Of a DNA stretch of 64,000 nt, positions 7,777 through 16,596 are shown one piece after another. The stretch comes from Deefgea salmonis (lineage in GTDB: Bacteria; Pseudomonadota; Gammaproteobacteria; Burkholderiales; Chitinibacteraceae): positions 620,001-684,000 of the forward strand of contig NZ_JAJAWG010000001.1 of assembly GCF_020531905.1 (NCBI RefSeq), written 5' to 3'. Within the stretch, counting starts at the first letter, position 1. Every line of letters begins with the position of its first letter. The position numbers and the translations under genes are program-made. The notes beneath the pieces were generated by a model that had not been told where the DNA came from, searched no databases, and saw nothing but the letters and a program-made list of their open reading frames with translations.

Positions 7777-8198
7777 ACACCTTAATCCCACTCCTGAACT
7801 GGTACAGCACACTCACGCCACAGACGGTGCAATTTGCCAAACAGTTTTACGCGCCAAACGCCAAATTCAAAGACCCGTTTAATGAAGTAACCGGCGTGCC
7901 AGCCATTGAAAGTATTTTTAAACACATGTTCGCCACCACCGACAACCCGCGTTTTATCATCGGCGAGACCATCGCACAAAATCAGCAAGCATTTGTCACA
8001 TGGACTTTTGAATTCAGCCTGAAGGGCAAACCGTATCAAATCGTCGGCGGCTCGCATTTAGTGTTTGATGAGGCTGGTTTGGTGACGCTGCATCGCGACT
8101 ATTGGGATGCCGCCGAAGAGTTACTGCAAAAACTCCCCATCATCGGCGCACCGATTCGCTGGTTACGAAAGCGTTTTTCTGTTGTCAGCGCTGACTAA
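7773..8198 (+). CDS. SnoaL/NTF2-like protein
   Basis: A 141-residue protein of the NTF2-like fold: an N-terminal helix (LLNWYSTLTPQTVQFAKQFY), the phrase AKFKDPFNEVTG, and C-terminal strands ending VTLHRDYWDAAEE. Such proteins are small binding or isomerase-like modules. It is the last gene of the operon and starts in an ATGA overlap with the SDR. A similar NTF2/SnoaL protein accompanies comparable operons in other proteobacteria (recalled). No convincing terminator follows; 8211-8267 can form CCCAAGC/GCTTGGG and GCAATG/CATTGC hairpins without a T run. Confidence 0.8.
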   Translation: MNTLIPLLNWYSTLTPQTVQFAKQFYAPNAKFKDPFNEVTGVPAIESIFKHMFATTDNPRFIIGETIAQNQQAFVTWTFEFSLKGKPYQIVGGSHLVFDEAGLVTLHRDYWDAAEELLQKLPIIGAPIRWLRKRFSVVSAD

Positions 8199-8316
8199 TT
8201 TCTAGCCATCCCCCAAGCCAGCAATGTGCACTTCATTGCCAGAAACACCAGCAAGCCTTGAGCTTGGGCCAAAATAGCCGATAGTAAGCCTACTACAGCT
8301 AAAAAGTCAGATCGAA

Positions 8317-9936
8317 ATGGCCGATGATTTCTCTCAAGCACATGTATTGATTGCGGACGATGCGCCCACCGTCCGGCAATCACTGCGGATGACCCTCGCT
8401 CAATGCGGTATCAATCGGGTGGATGCCGCCAGCAGCATTGGCGAAACACGTCGCCGCTTACGCAACGCGCAATACGATGTGGTGTTATGTGACTACCATT
8501 TTGGCGAAGGCATGAATGGCCAAGAGCTACTGGAAGAACTACGCCAAAGCAGTGAATTACCGCTCTACACCATTTGGATCATGATCACCGCTGAAGCGGC
8601 GTATGAAAAAGTCGTCGCCGTTGCCGAAATTGGCCCGGATGACTACCTCATCAAACCTTTCACCAGTGCACGACTAACTCAACGCCTCTCGCTAGCGTGG
8701 AAGCGCAAACGTTTTTTAAAGCCGATCTACGACAAAATCAATGAAGATGACGTCAGTGGCGCCATTGCTGCCGCCAAAGAACTCATCCCCAAAGCCGAAG
8801 GCTTTCGCAGCGACTTAATGCGGCTGCTGTCTAGTTTATTGCTTGAAGCCGGGCAACTTGAGCAAGCACGATTGCTGTTTGAAGAAATTCTCAGCCAAAG
8901 AATGATTCCGTGGGCCAAGCTTGGACTCGCCAAAGCACTAGTACGGCAAGGCAAAAAAAATCAAGCAGAAGGCACTTTGCAAGCAGCGATTGTTGAGCAC
9001 GCGCAATATGTCGACGCGTATGAAGAACTGGCCTCGATGTATATGGCCGATGGCCGGCTTGACCAAGCGATGGCGGTATTTGAAAAATGCCTCGCAATGA
9101 CGCCCAATAATGTCAGCCGACTGCAAAAAGCCGGCAATTTGGCCAATATGCTCGGCGACTCCGGCAAGGCGAAAAAACTACTTGAGCAAGCCGTTAAATG
9201 TGGCGGTAATTCAGCGGCGCTCAGCGCCGACACGGTACTGCAGCTGGCACTCGCCGCCCGTCGAGAAAACAATTCATCCGACGCAGAAAAATACCTACGC
9301 TTGGTCAAAGAAATCGCCAAAAAAGACCATAGCGTTAAAAACAGAATCATCGACCTGATCGCAACCGCGATTTACGAAGGCAAACCGCAATTACTCAATC
9401 AAATCGAAGTGCATTTAAGTGACGCGGAGATGACGCAAGAAATCGCCACCAGCTTTATTATGGCGGCCGATTTAATTTGTCCAGCCACAGTTGAAGGCGA
9501 AACCCCAACGGGCGACGCGCCGCCTTATAAATGGCTACGGCAGATTAGCCAACGTTTTATTACCACTCGGCATATTTCAGGTCTACTGGAAAGCGCCGCC
9601 AATATGCGGCCAACGTGGAAAGAATATATTTTGCAAGTCGGGCAAGAAGTGAATGAACTCAACAATACCGGCGTACAGTTGATGCTTAAATCGGCGTTCA
9701 CCGAGGCCATTGATTTACTGCTGCCAGCAGCACAAAACACCTGCAATAACCGCCTCATGCTCTCGACCAGCCACGCGATTGTGAAATACCTGAAGACCCA
9801 ACCCGACATCGATAAAAAAGAACGCTACGCCTTAATTAGCGTCGCCAGCGGCATGATTGATCGCTTACGCGGCCTAATCGATGCAGGCACTCAGCACAGT
9901 CTGAGTCAAGATCTACAGCAACTTTTTGACCATTAA
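8317..9936 (+). CDS. Response regulator with C-terminal tetratricopeptide repeats
   Basis: A 539-residue protein. Residues 1-125 are a receiver domain with the acid pair D14/D15, phospho-acceptor D59 (VVLCDYHFG), T91 (WIMITAEA) and K113 (YLIKPFT). The rest is helical with TPR-type repeats, clearest at about 165-310 (AGQLEQARLLFEEIL, YVDAYEELASMYMADGRLDQAMAVFEKCLAMTP). There is no DNA-binding output domain, so signalling is probably by protein-protein contact. No histidine kinase is adjacent, so the partner is unknown. The gene overlaps the 3' end of the convergent ybaK by four bases. Confidence 0.85.
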   Translation: MADDFSQAHVLIADDAPTVRQSLRMTLAQCGINRVDAASSIGETRRRLRNAQYDVVLCDYHFGEGMNGQELLEELRQSSELPLYTIWIMITAEAAYEKVVAVAEIGPDDYLIKPFTSARLTQRLSLAWKRKRFLKPIYDKINEDDVSGAIAAAKELIPKAEGFRSDLMRLLSSLLLEAGQLEQARLLFEEILSQRMIPWAKLGLAKALVRQGKKNQAEGTLQAAIVEHAQYVDAYEELASMYMADGRLDQAMAVFEKCLAMTPNNVSRLQKAGNLANMLGDSGKAKKLLEQAVKCGGNSAALSADTVLQLALAARRENNSSDAEKYLRLVKEIAKKDHSVKNRIIDLIATAIYEGKPQLLNQIEVHLSDAEMTQEIATSFIMAADLICPATVEGETPTGDAPPYKWLRQISQRFITTRHISGLLESAANMRPTWKEYILQVGQEVNELNNTGVQLMLKSAFTEAIDLLLPAAQNTCNNRLMLSTSHAIVKYLKTQPDIDKKERYALISVASGMIDRLRGLIDAGTQHSLSQDLQQLFDH

Positions 9937-10421
9937 TAGGCATCAATGGCCACGTCCACCCATTGCGGCTGCAAAACCCGCGCACAATCGGCAGGACGCA
10001 TTCCGACCAAAAATCCACGACGACCACCGTTGATATAAATTTTATCGAGATCGGCGATTGAAGCTTGCATATAAACCGGCATTGTCTTCTTGGTACCAAA
10101 TGGCGAAGTGCCACCGACAATAAAACCGCTGTGTTTATTGGCCACGTCTGGCGCACAAGGGCTCATGGTTTTACAGCCTAAAATTCGCGCCAAATTTTTG
10201 GTTGAAACCTCGCAATCGCCATGCATCAAAACCACAGCGGGCTGCTTTTTCTCGTTTTCCATGATCAATGTCTTAATCACGCAATGCTCTGGCACGCCAA
10301 GCTCTCGCGCCGACACCGCAGTCCCGCCTTTGTCTTCATACGCATAAAGATGCTCGGTATAGGTAATCTGATGCGCTCGCAGCACACGAATGGCATTGGT
10401 CACTGAAATTTTTTCACTCAT
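9933..10421 (-). CDS. ybaK: Cys-tRNA(Pro)/Cys-tRNA(Cys) deacylase, YbaK/EbsC family
   Basis: A 162-residue protein of the YbaK family, which hydrolyses cysteine mischarged on tRNA-Pro. Landmarks are EDKGGTAVSARELGVPEHCVIKTLI, the lysine-containing KTLIMEN strand, GCKTMSPCAPDVANKHSGFIVGGTSPFGTKK and the C-terminal INGGRRGFLVGMRP. I chose the ATG at 10421 (MSEKISVTNAIRVL) because GAGG lies five bases upstream and family members begin here. A longer reading from 10451 adds ten residues. The gene diverges from selO with little room for separate promoters and converges on the response regulator gene. Confidence 0.85.
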   Translation of the reverse strand: MSEKISVTNAIRVLRAHQITYTEHLYAYEDKGGTAVSARELGVPEHCVIKTLIMENEKKQPAVVLMHGDCEVSTKNLARILGCKTMSPCAPDVANKHSGFIVGGTSPFGTKKTMPVYMQASIADLDKIYINGGRRGFLVGMRPADCARVLQPQWVDVAIDAY

Positions 10422-10483
10422 TGCCTCATCCACCTTCTTATTTTGCGGCATAATATCCGACTAAATTACTCAACAATACAACC

Positions 10484-11947
10484 ATGCCCACACAACTTGG
10501 CCAGCTCCCTCCTGCACGACGTTTTCAAGCGTTAGGAACGTCTTTTTATTGTGCAACACCCACCACGCCCATGGCAAACGCCAACGTTGTGGCATGGAAT
10601 GCGCCATTAGCAGCGACGCTTGGTTTGTCCGCACAAAAAGAGCAAGTACATCTGGCTGATTATCTAGTGGGCAATCAAACACCGCAAGACACCACCCCGA
10701 TTGCCAGCGTGTATGCTGGCCACCAATTTGGCATTAACGCAGGTCAACTGGGTGATGGCCGCGCCGTCATCACCGCCGAGCTCACCGATCCACAGCAGCG
10801 GGTTTGGGAAGTTCAACTCAAAGGCGCGGGCCCCACGCCGTACTCGCGTCGCGGCGATGGTCGGGCGGTATTGCGCTCAACCATCCGTGAATACTTGTGC
10901 TGCGAGGCAATGCATGGCCTGGGTATACCAACAACTCGGGCACTGGGTATTGGTGGCTCACCGCAATCCATTTGGCGAGAAACCCGCGAAACTGCCGCAG
11001 TATTGACTCGACTGGCACCGACCTTTGTTCGTTTTGGTCATTTTGAACATCAGTACTACCGCAATAACATCGAAGCGTTGCAGCAACTGGCCGATTGGAC
11101 TTTGCAATACCACTACCCAGAATGCCAAGCCGCCGCACAACCCTATCTGGCGATGTTTGCTCAGATCATCGAAAAAACCGCGCACACCATCGCGCAGTGG
11201 CAAGCGGTAGGGTTTTGTCATGGCGTAATGAACTCGGACAATATGTCCATCCTTGGCCTCACGCTAGATTATGGCCCGTTCGGCTTTCTCGACGGGTTTA
11301 ATCCGGGCCACATTTGCAATCATTCCGACGACACCGGTCGCTACGCGTATCAACAGCAGCCACAAATCGGGCTATGGAACTTACATTGCCTTGGACAGGC
11401 ATTATTACCGCTGATAGCAAAAACTGACTTACTGGCGGCACTCAGCCAATACCAAGCTCAGTTTGAAACCGCTTTTGCTGAGCAACTGCGGCAAAAACTC
11501 GGCCTCACGCTCTGGCACGAGGAAGATTGGACGCTGGTCACCGATTTATTTGAATTGCTGCAAGGCGCGCAAACCGATTGGACGTATTTTTGGCGCACCT
11601 TGTCGCACTGGATGGCACAGCAAAATGACGCACCATTGCACGATCTTATTTTGGATCGCACCGGCTTTGCCGCTTGGCTGACGCGTTATCGCACGCGTTT
11701 AGCACTAGATCCGCAGTCAAACCTTGCGCGCAGCCGCGCAATGCTCAACTGCAACCCCAAATTTATTCTAAGAAATCATTTGGCCGAAATCGCCATTCGT
11801 CAGGCTGAAGATCAAGGCGACATGAGTGAAATCGAGCGCCTACGCGCGTGTTTAGCGCAGCCTTTTGATGAACAAATTGAAAATGAGCATTACGCCCATC
11901 TCCCGCCTGATTGGGCCAGTACGCTTTCAGTGAGCTGCTCTTCTTAG
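10484..11947 (+). CDS. selO: Protein adenylyltransferase SelO (YdiU/UPF0061)
   Basis: A 487-residue pseudokinase-fold protein that transfers AMP to protein hydroxyl groups, in E. coli linked to redox stress. Family landmarks are YAGHQFGINAGQLGDGRAV, the nucleotide-binding KGAGPTPYSRRGDGRAVLRS, the RETRETAAVLTR region, CHGVMNSDNMSILG and the metal-binding DYGPFGFLDGF. The length is usual for bacterial SelO. Bacterial members lack the selenocysteine of the human protein; the C-terminus here ends SVSCSS with an ordinary cysteine. Confidence 0.92.
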   Translation: MPTQLGQLPPARRFQALGTSFYCATPTTPMANANVVAWNAPLAATLGLSAQKEQVHLADYLVGNQTPQDTTPIASVYAGHQFGINAGQLGDGRAVITAELTDPQQRVWEVQLKGAGPTPYSRRGDGRAVLRSTIREYLCCEAMHGLGIPTTRALGIGGSPQSIWRETRETAAVLTRLAPTFVRFGHFEHQYYRNNIEALQQLADWTLQYHYPECQAAAQPYLAMFAQIIEKTAHTIAQWQAVGFCHGVMNSDNMSILGLTLDYGPFGFLDGFNPGHICNHSDDTGRYAYQQQPQIGLWNLHCLGQALLPLIAKTDLLAALSQYQAQFETAFAEQLRQKLGLTLWHEEDWTLVTDLFELLQGAQTDWTYFWRTLSHWMAQQNDAPLHDLILDRTGFAAWLTRYRTRLALDPQSNLARSRAMLNCNPKFILRNHLAEIAIRQAEDQGDMSEIERLRACLAQPFDEQIENEHYAHLPPDWASTLSVSCSS

Positions 11948-12079
11948 GGTCGGTTGAAGTTTGGTTTCGCGCCATGCTGAATCGATTTTCGCGGTGAATC
12001 AAGGCGTAGTTAGCGATGCATAGTCATACTATCTCCGCTTACTACACCCTACGATCCGCCGCTAAAGCCCCTTTTTTTG

Positions 12080-12139
12080 AGATCATTCTGATCTAGCACC
12101 ACAAACAAGCCAACGGAATACAGCATATTCTGCGATAAT
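12080..12139 (+). promoter_or_regulatory. Inverted repeat and extended -10 upstream of pit
   Basis: AGATCA-ttc-TGATCT (12080-12094) is a perfect 6+3+6 inverted repeat. TGCGATAAT (12131-12139) resembles an extended -10 box and ends 33 bases before the pit start. No good -35 box is visible and the repeat does not look like a Pho box, so a regulatory role is tentative. The rest of the 224-base gap between selO and pit shows nothing recognisable. Confidence 0.35.
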
Positions 12140-12171
12140 TCGCCGCATCATCTTTTTGTAACAATTGAACC

Positions 12172-13641
12172 ATGCCCGAAATATTCACTGGTTTAGACAC
12201 CATTACGGCCATTAGTTTAGCCTTAGCACTGCTTTTTGTTTTGGCTTACGAATTCATTAATGGTTTTCACGACACCGCCAATGCAGTAGCGACGGTTATT
12301 TACACCAAGGCGATGCCGGCGAATTTAGCGGTTGTTGCTTCCGGTTGTTTCAACTTTTTGGGCGTATTACTCGGTGGACTTGGCGTCGCTTACGCCATCA
12401 TCCATTTGCTACCCGTTGAGCTACTGCTGAACGTCAATAGCAGCCATGGCTTGATCATGGTGTTTTCTTTGCTCTCGGCCGCCATTATCTGGAACTTAGG
12501 CACGTGGTATCTGGGCATTCCTGCCTCGAGCTCACACACGCTGATTGGCTCGATTTTAGGCGTTGGCATTATGCATGCCATGCTGAATGGCAATCATTGG
12601 TTACACGGGATTAACACCCAAAAAGCCATCGACATTTTACTGTCATTGCTGATTTCACCCGCGCTGGGCATGATTCTGGCCGGTATTTTGCTAATCGCAC
12701 TCAAACGCTATTTTAGCCAGTCACACATGCACCTCACCCCCGACGAGCGTAAAGCCATCGACGGCAAAAAGCACCCACCGTTTTGGACTCGCGTCACACT
12801 CATTGCCTCAGCCATGGGTTTGAGCTTTGCGCACGGCTCCAATGATGGACAAAAAGGCATCGGCTTAGTGATGTTGGTTTTAGTAGGTTTAGCGCCAGGT
12901 AACTTTGTGCTCGATCGCACCAGCAGCATTTATGATATTGAGCGCACGCGTGATGCGGCGATTCATATCAAAGATTTTTATGCGGGTCATGCCGACAAAA
13001 TCAATCAATCGCTACATCTAGGCCCGATGAGCACCGATTTGCCTGCGCAATTTGAATGCAAACCTGAAGTTACCTATGCCGCAATCAATGCACTCGATGG
13101 CATGCTCAACAAGGTCAAATCATACAATGACCTGAGTGCGGAACAGCGCATTAGCACCCGTCGAATCTTACTTTGTGTCGATGATACCGCCAAGAAAGTC
13201 AGCAAATTGCCGATTTGGACTTCGCACGAAAAACATAGCCTAGATCAATTTCGTAAAGACCTCACCACCACCACTGAATACGCGCCGCAATGGGTGATTG
13301 TCGCGGTCGCTTTAGCGCTGGGCTTGGGCACGATGGTAGGCTGGAAACGAATTGTCTACACCGTTGGTGAAAAGATCGGCAATAAAGGCATGACCTATTC
13401 CCAAGGCAATGCGGCGCAAATTACCGCTGCGCTGGCCATTGGGATTGCCAGCTGGACGGGCATGCCGGTTTCAACGACGCATATTTTGTCATCGGCGGTT
13501 GCCGGCACCATGGTGGCCAATAAGAGCGGTTTACAGTCGAGCACCGTGAAAAACATCGCGATCGCTTGGGTGCTAACCTTACCGGTGACGATCTGTATGT
13601 CTGCCGGACTTTTCTGGCTCGCTAGCAAAATATTTGTCTGA
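12172..13641 (+). CDS. pit: Inorganic phosphate transporter, PiT family
   Basis: A 489-residue inner membrane protein of the low-affinity PiT family, which takes up metal-phosphate with protons. The two PiT signature repeats are visible: near the N-terminus FINGFHDTANAVATVIYTKAM, and later SFAHGSNDGQKGIGLVML. GIASWTGMPVSTTHILSSAVAGTM lies near the C-terminus. About ten membrane spans flank a hydrophilic central loop (roughly residues 185-375), as in E. coli PitA. A strong terminator follows at 13671-13705. Confidence 0.92.
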   Translation: MPEIFTGLDTITAISLALALLFVLAYEFINGFHDTANAVATVIYTKAMPANLAVVASGCFNFLGVLLGGLGVAYAIIHLLPVELLLNVNSSHGLIMVFSLLSAAIIWNLGTWYLGIPASSSHTLIGSILGVGIMHAMLNGNHWLHGINTQKAIDILLSLLISPALGMILAGILLIALKRYFSQSHMHLTPDERKAIDGKKHPPFWTRVTLIASAMGLSFAHGSNDGQKGIGLVMLVLVGLAPGNFVLDRTSSIYDIERTRDAAIHIKDFYAGHADKINQSLHLGPMSTDLPAQFECKPEVTYAAINALDGMLNKVKSYNDLSAEQRISTRRILLCVDDTAKKVSKLPIWTSHEKHSLDQFRKDLTTTTEYAPQWVIVAVALALGLGTMVGWKRIVYTVGEKIGNKGMTYSQGNAAQITAALAIGIASWTGMPVSTTHILSSAVAGTMVANKSGLQSSTVKNIAIAWVLTLPVTICMSAGLFWLASKIFV

Positions 13642-13670
13642 TACTGGCCTAAATCGCACGTAACTCACGC

Positions 13671-13705
13671 CCAATAAAAAACCCGCAATGCGGGTTTTTT
13701 ATTGG
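13671..13705. terminator. Bidirectional terminator between pit and metZ
   Basis: A perfect 16-base-pair hairpin: 13671-13686 pairs with 13690-13705 around AAT. The G+C core is ACCCGC/GCGGGT, flanked by A and T runs on both sides, so it can end pit (plus) and metZ (minus). Its outer arm CCAATAAAAA is shared with the hairpin on the other side of metZ. Confidence 0.9.
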
Positions 13706-13751
13706 GTATTACCCTGCAACATATAGTGCATAAACCATAGCGCGCAATACC

Positions 13752-14924
13752 CTATAGGCCCGTCAGTAAGTCTTGAATCAAATCATCGGTATACTCTAAA
13801 CCGACAGAAATACGCACCATCCCATCCGAGATCCCCGCAGCAGCACGCGCTTCAGGCGTTAAACGGCCATGCGACGTGGTTGCTGGATGAGTGATGGTAG
13901 TGCGTGTATCGCCCAGATTGGCGGTTCGACTCATGAGCTGCACCGCATCAATCAACGCCCAAGCGGCCGCCTTACCGCCTTTTAATTCAAACGACAACAC
14001 GCCACCCGCCCCAGTTTGCTGACGTTGCGCCAAGTCGTATTGTGGGTGCGACGGCAAGCCGGGGTAATAAACCCGCGCAATTTGTGGCTGCACCTCTAAC
14101 CACTGCGCCAATTTAAGCGCATTTTCACAATGCGCCTTCATCCGTAAACCCAAAGTTTCCAAGCCTTTGAGCAACACCCAAGCGTTAAACGCCGACAACG
14201 TCGGCCCTGCCGTGCGTAAAAAGAGATAAATCGGCTCAATCAAAATATGACTACCGACGACCGCCCCACCTAAAACTCGGCCTTGGCCATCAATAAATTT
14301 GGTCGCCGAATGCACCACCAAATCTGCCCCGAGTTTTAAGGGCTGCTGTAAAGCTGGTGAGCAAAAGCAATTATCAACCGCCAACAGCGCGCCATGCCGA
14401 TGCGCAATTTCGGCAATCGCCGCAATATCAGCAATCTCAGTCAGTGGATTATTGGGGGTTTCTAAAAAGAACAACTTGGTATTGGTTTGCGCGGCAGCTT
14501 CCCACGCGCTTAAATCCGTTTGCGCGGCATAGCTCACCGTCACGCCGAATTTAGCCAAATAAGTATTGAATAATTGAATGGTTGCGCCAAATAAGCCGCT
14601 AGACGCCACGATATGATCGCCCGACTTCAGATGGGCCATGCACAAAGCCAAAATCGCACTCATTCCAGAAGCCGTAGCCACCGCACGCTCACCACACTCC
14701 AAGGCGGCCAAACGCTGCTCAAAGGCCGCCACTGTCGGATTAGTGAAACGCGAATAAATATACCCCGGCATTTGACCAGTAAACTTCAGCGCAGCTTCTT
14801 CGGCTGAGCCCACCACAAAACTAGAAGTCAGATATAAAGCATCGGAATGCTCACCAAACTCAGAGCGCATCGTTCCGGCGCGAACGGCTAATGTTTCGGG
14901 GTGAAGATCATTTAAATTCAGCAT
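13752..14924 (-). CDS. metZ: O-succinylhomoserine sulfhydrylase
   Basis: A 390-residue PLP enzyme of the Cys/Met metabolism family, which makes homocysteine from O-succinylhomoserine and sulfide. Landmarks are YSRFTNPTVAAFEQRLAALE, ATASGMSAILAL, FLETPNNPL, VDNCFCSPALQQPL and the PLP-lysine segment VVHSATKFIDGQGR. The region between these and the C-terminal SVGLEYTDDLI matches MetZ best, but a cystathionine gamma-synthase/lyase-like specificity cannot be excluded from sequence alone. I took the ATG at 14924 (MLNLNDLHPETL); the frame is open to 15014, but that part would translate the purF terminator. Confidence 0.85.
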   Translation of the reverse strand: MLNLNDLHPETLAVRAGTMRSEFGEHSDALYLTSSFVVGSAEEAALKFTGQMPGYIYSRFTNPTVAAFEQRLAALECGERAVATASGMSAILALCMAHLKSGDHIVASSGLFGATIQLFNTYLAKFGVTVSYAAQTDLSAWEAAAQTNTKLFFLETPNNPLTEIADIAAIAEIAHRHGALLAVDNCFCSPALQQPLKLGADLVVHSATKFIDGQGRVLGGAVVGSHILIEPIYLFLRTAGPTLSAFNAWVLLKGLETLGLRMKAHCENALKLAQWLEVQPQIARVYYPGLPSHPQYDLAQRQQTGAGGVLSFELKGGKAAAWALIDAVQLMSRTANLGDTRTTITHPATTSHGRLTPEARAAAGISDGMVRISVGLEYTDDLIQDLLTGL

Positions 14925-14939
14925 GATGATTGACTTAAT

Positions 14940-14980
14940 CCAATAAAACGAGCCAATAAAAACGACCCAATAAAAACGGG
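14940..14980. repeat. Three tandem copies of a 13-14 base unit in the metZ leader
   Basis: CCAATAAAACGAG (14940-14952), CCAATAAAAACGAC (14953-14966) and CCAATAAAAACGGG (14967-14980) lie head to tail just upstream of metZ. The third copy is the left arm of the terminator hairpin at 14965-15006, so the array looks like a duplication of a terminator arm. Confidence 0.7.
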
Positions 14981-15006
14981 AGCCATCGCTCCCGTTTTTA
15001 TTGGGT
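14965..15006 (-). terminator. Rho-independent terminator after purF
   Basis: Positions 14965-14983 pair perfectly over 19 bases with 14988-15006 around CATC. The core is CGGGAGC/GCTCCCG, followed on the minus strand by a T-rich TTTTTATT. It lies nine bases after the purF stop and only 41 bases before the metZ start. Confidence 0.88.
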
Positions 15007-15014
15007 GCGTGCAA

Positions 15015-16559
15015 TTAAATTAAATTTTGCTCTGCAACACCAATATTCATATCCAAAATACGGCTATCGGCATCACCATCAGCCGCCTTGGTCGACAATG
15101 GCGAAATTCGTTTTGCCTCTAATTCATCCAAATAGGCATCGGTAATATCGCCAGTAATGTATTTACCATCAAAGCAGGAGGTTTCAAAGTCGGTAATTTT
15201 GCCGCCACTGGCATCGGTACAGGCTTGAATCAACGCATCCAGTTCTTGGTAAATCACCACATCCGCACCGATTTCTTGGGCAATTTGCACGGCATCACGA
15301 TCAGTCGCAATCAACTCAGCACGCGTTGGCATATCAATGCCATACACATGTGGAAACTTAACCGGTGGCGCAGCCGAAGCCAAATAGACTTTATTCGCGC
15401 CGACATCACGCACCATTTGCACGATTTCTTTTGACGTCGTTCCACGCACAATCGAATCATCCACCAGCAAAACATTCTTGCCGCGGAACTCAACCGCAAT
15501 TGGGTTCAGCTTTTGGCGCACTGATTTTTTGCGACTCGCCTGCCCCGGCATAATAAAAGTACGGCCGATATAGCGGTTTTTCATGAAGCCTTCACGATAC
15601 GGCAAGCCCAAAGCATCCGCTAGTTGCAACGCTGCATCACGGCTGGTGTCCGGAATCGGGATCACCACATCAATATCCAGAGCGGGGACTAGCTTACGTA
15701 CTTTGTCGGCCAGTTGTTCGCCCATTTTCAAGCGAGACTCATGCACCGAAATGCCATCAATCACCGAGTCCGGCCGGGCAAAGTAAACATGCTCAAAAAT
15801 GCACGGCACCAATACCGGATTAGGATGACATTGGCGGCTAGACAATTGGCCATCAAAAGTCACATAAATCGCTTCGCCCGGCGCAACGTCACGCATAAAC
15901 TTAAAGCCCAGCACATCCAGCGCCACCGACTCACTGGCCACAATGTACTCCATGCCTTCTGGCGTTTCGTGGCAACCTAAAGACAGCGGACGAATACCAT
16001 GTGGATCACGAAATGCCACCATGCCAAAGCCGGCGATAATCGCGACTACCGCATACGCACCTTTGACTCGCTTATGCACCGCAGTAATCGCATCAAATAC
16101 AGTATCAGCATCCAGTTGCGGCCCAGACACACGGCGCGACAATTCATGTGCAAACACATTGCACAGCGCTTCCGAATCCGAATTGGTATTAATGTGCCGC
16201 AGATCAGTGCGGTACATATCTTCTTTTAGCTGCTTATCGTTGGTCAGATTACCGTTATGCGCCAATACAATCCCAAAAGGACTGTTGACGTAAAACGGCT
16301 GTGCTTCGGCCAAGCTCGAAGCCGAACCCGCAGTTGGATAGCGAACGTGGCCGATGCCGACATTCCCCATTAAAGAACGCATATTGCGCGTGCGAAACAC
16401 GTCGCGAACCAGGCCTTGGCCTTTATGCATATGAAGCACTTGCTGTTCAGCAGTGACAATACCGGCAGCATCTTGCCCACGGTGCTGCAGAACCAGCAGC
16501 CCGTCGTACAACATTTGATTTACCGGAGTTTTAGCGACCACACCTACAATGCCACACAT
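15015..16559 (-). CDS. purF: Amidophosphoribosyltransferase
   Basis: A 514-residue enzyme for the first committed step of purine synthesis: PRPP plus glutamine gives phosphoribosylamine. The N-terminus MCGIVGVV carries the Cys2 nucleophile of the glutaminase domain, after removal of Met1. The phosphoribosyltransferase domain has the PRPP loop [16 protein letters not shown] and the [12 protein letters not shown] flag region. It lies 37 bases downstream of cvpA, the standard cvpA-purF pairing, and ends in a strong terminator. Confidence 0.95.
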   Translation of the reverse strand: MCGIVGVVAKTPVNQMLYDGLLVLQHRGQDAAGIVTAEQQVLHMHKGQGLVRDVFRTRNMRSLMGNVGIGHVRYPTAGSASSLAEAQPFYVNSPFGIVLAHNGNLTNDKQLKEDMYRTDLRHINTNSDSEALCNVFAHELSRRVSGPQLDADTVFDAITAVHKRVKGAYAVVAIIAGFGMVAFRDPHGIRPLSLGCHETPEGMEYIVASESVALDVLGFKFMRDVAPGEAIYVTFDGQLSSRQCHPNPVLVPCIFEHVYFARPDSVIDGISVHESRLKMGEQLADKVRKLVPALDIDVVIPIPDTSRDAALQLADALGLPYREGFMKNRYIGRTFIMPGQASRKKSVRQKLNPIAVEFRGKNVLLVDDSIVRGTTSKEIVQMVRDVGANKVYLASAAPPVKFPHVYGIDMPTRAELIATDRDAVQIAQEIGADVVIYQELDALIQACTDASGGKITDFETSCFDGKYITGDITDAYLDELEAKRISPLSTKAADGDADSRILDMNIGVAEQNLI

Positions 16560-16596
16560 TGGTCAAGATTCCTTGCGTCTACAACACATTAAAAAA

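Noticed and set aside
14925..15014. N-terminal extension of MetZ
   Set aside because: It would translate the purF terminator and the tandem repeat; family proteins start at the ATG at 14924.
14924..15014. SAM riboswitch or other methionine riboswitch in front of metZ
   Set aside because: The leader is only about 90 bases and is filled by the terminator and repeats; none of the known riboswitch cores is visible.
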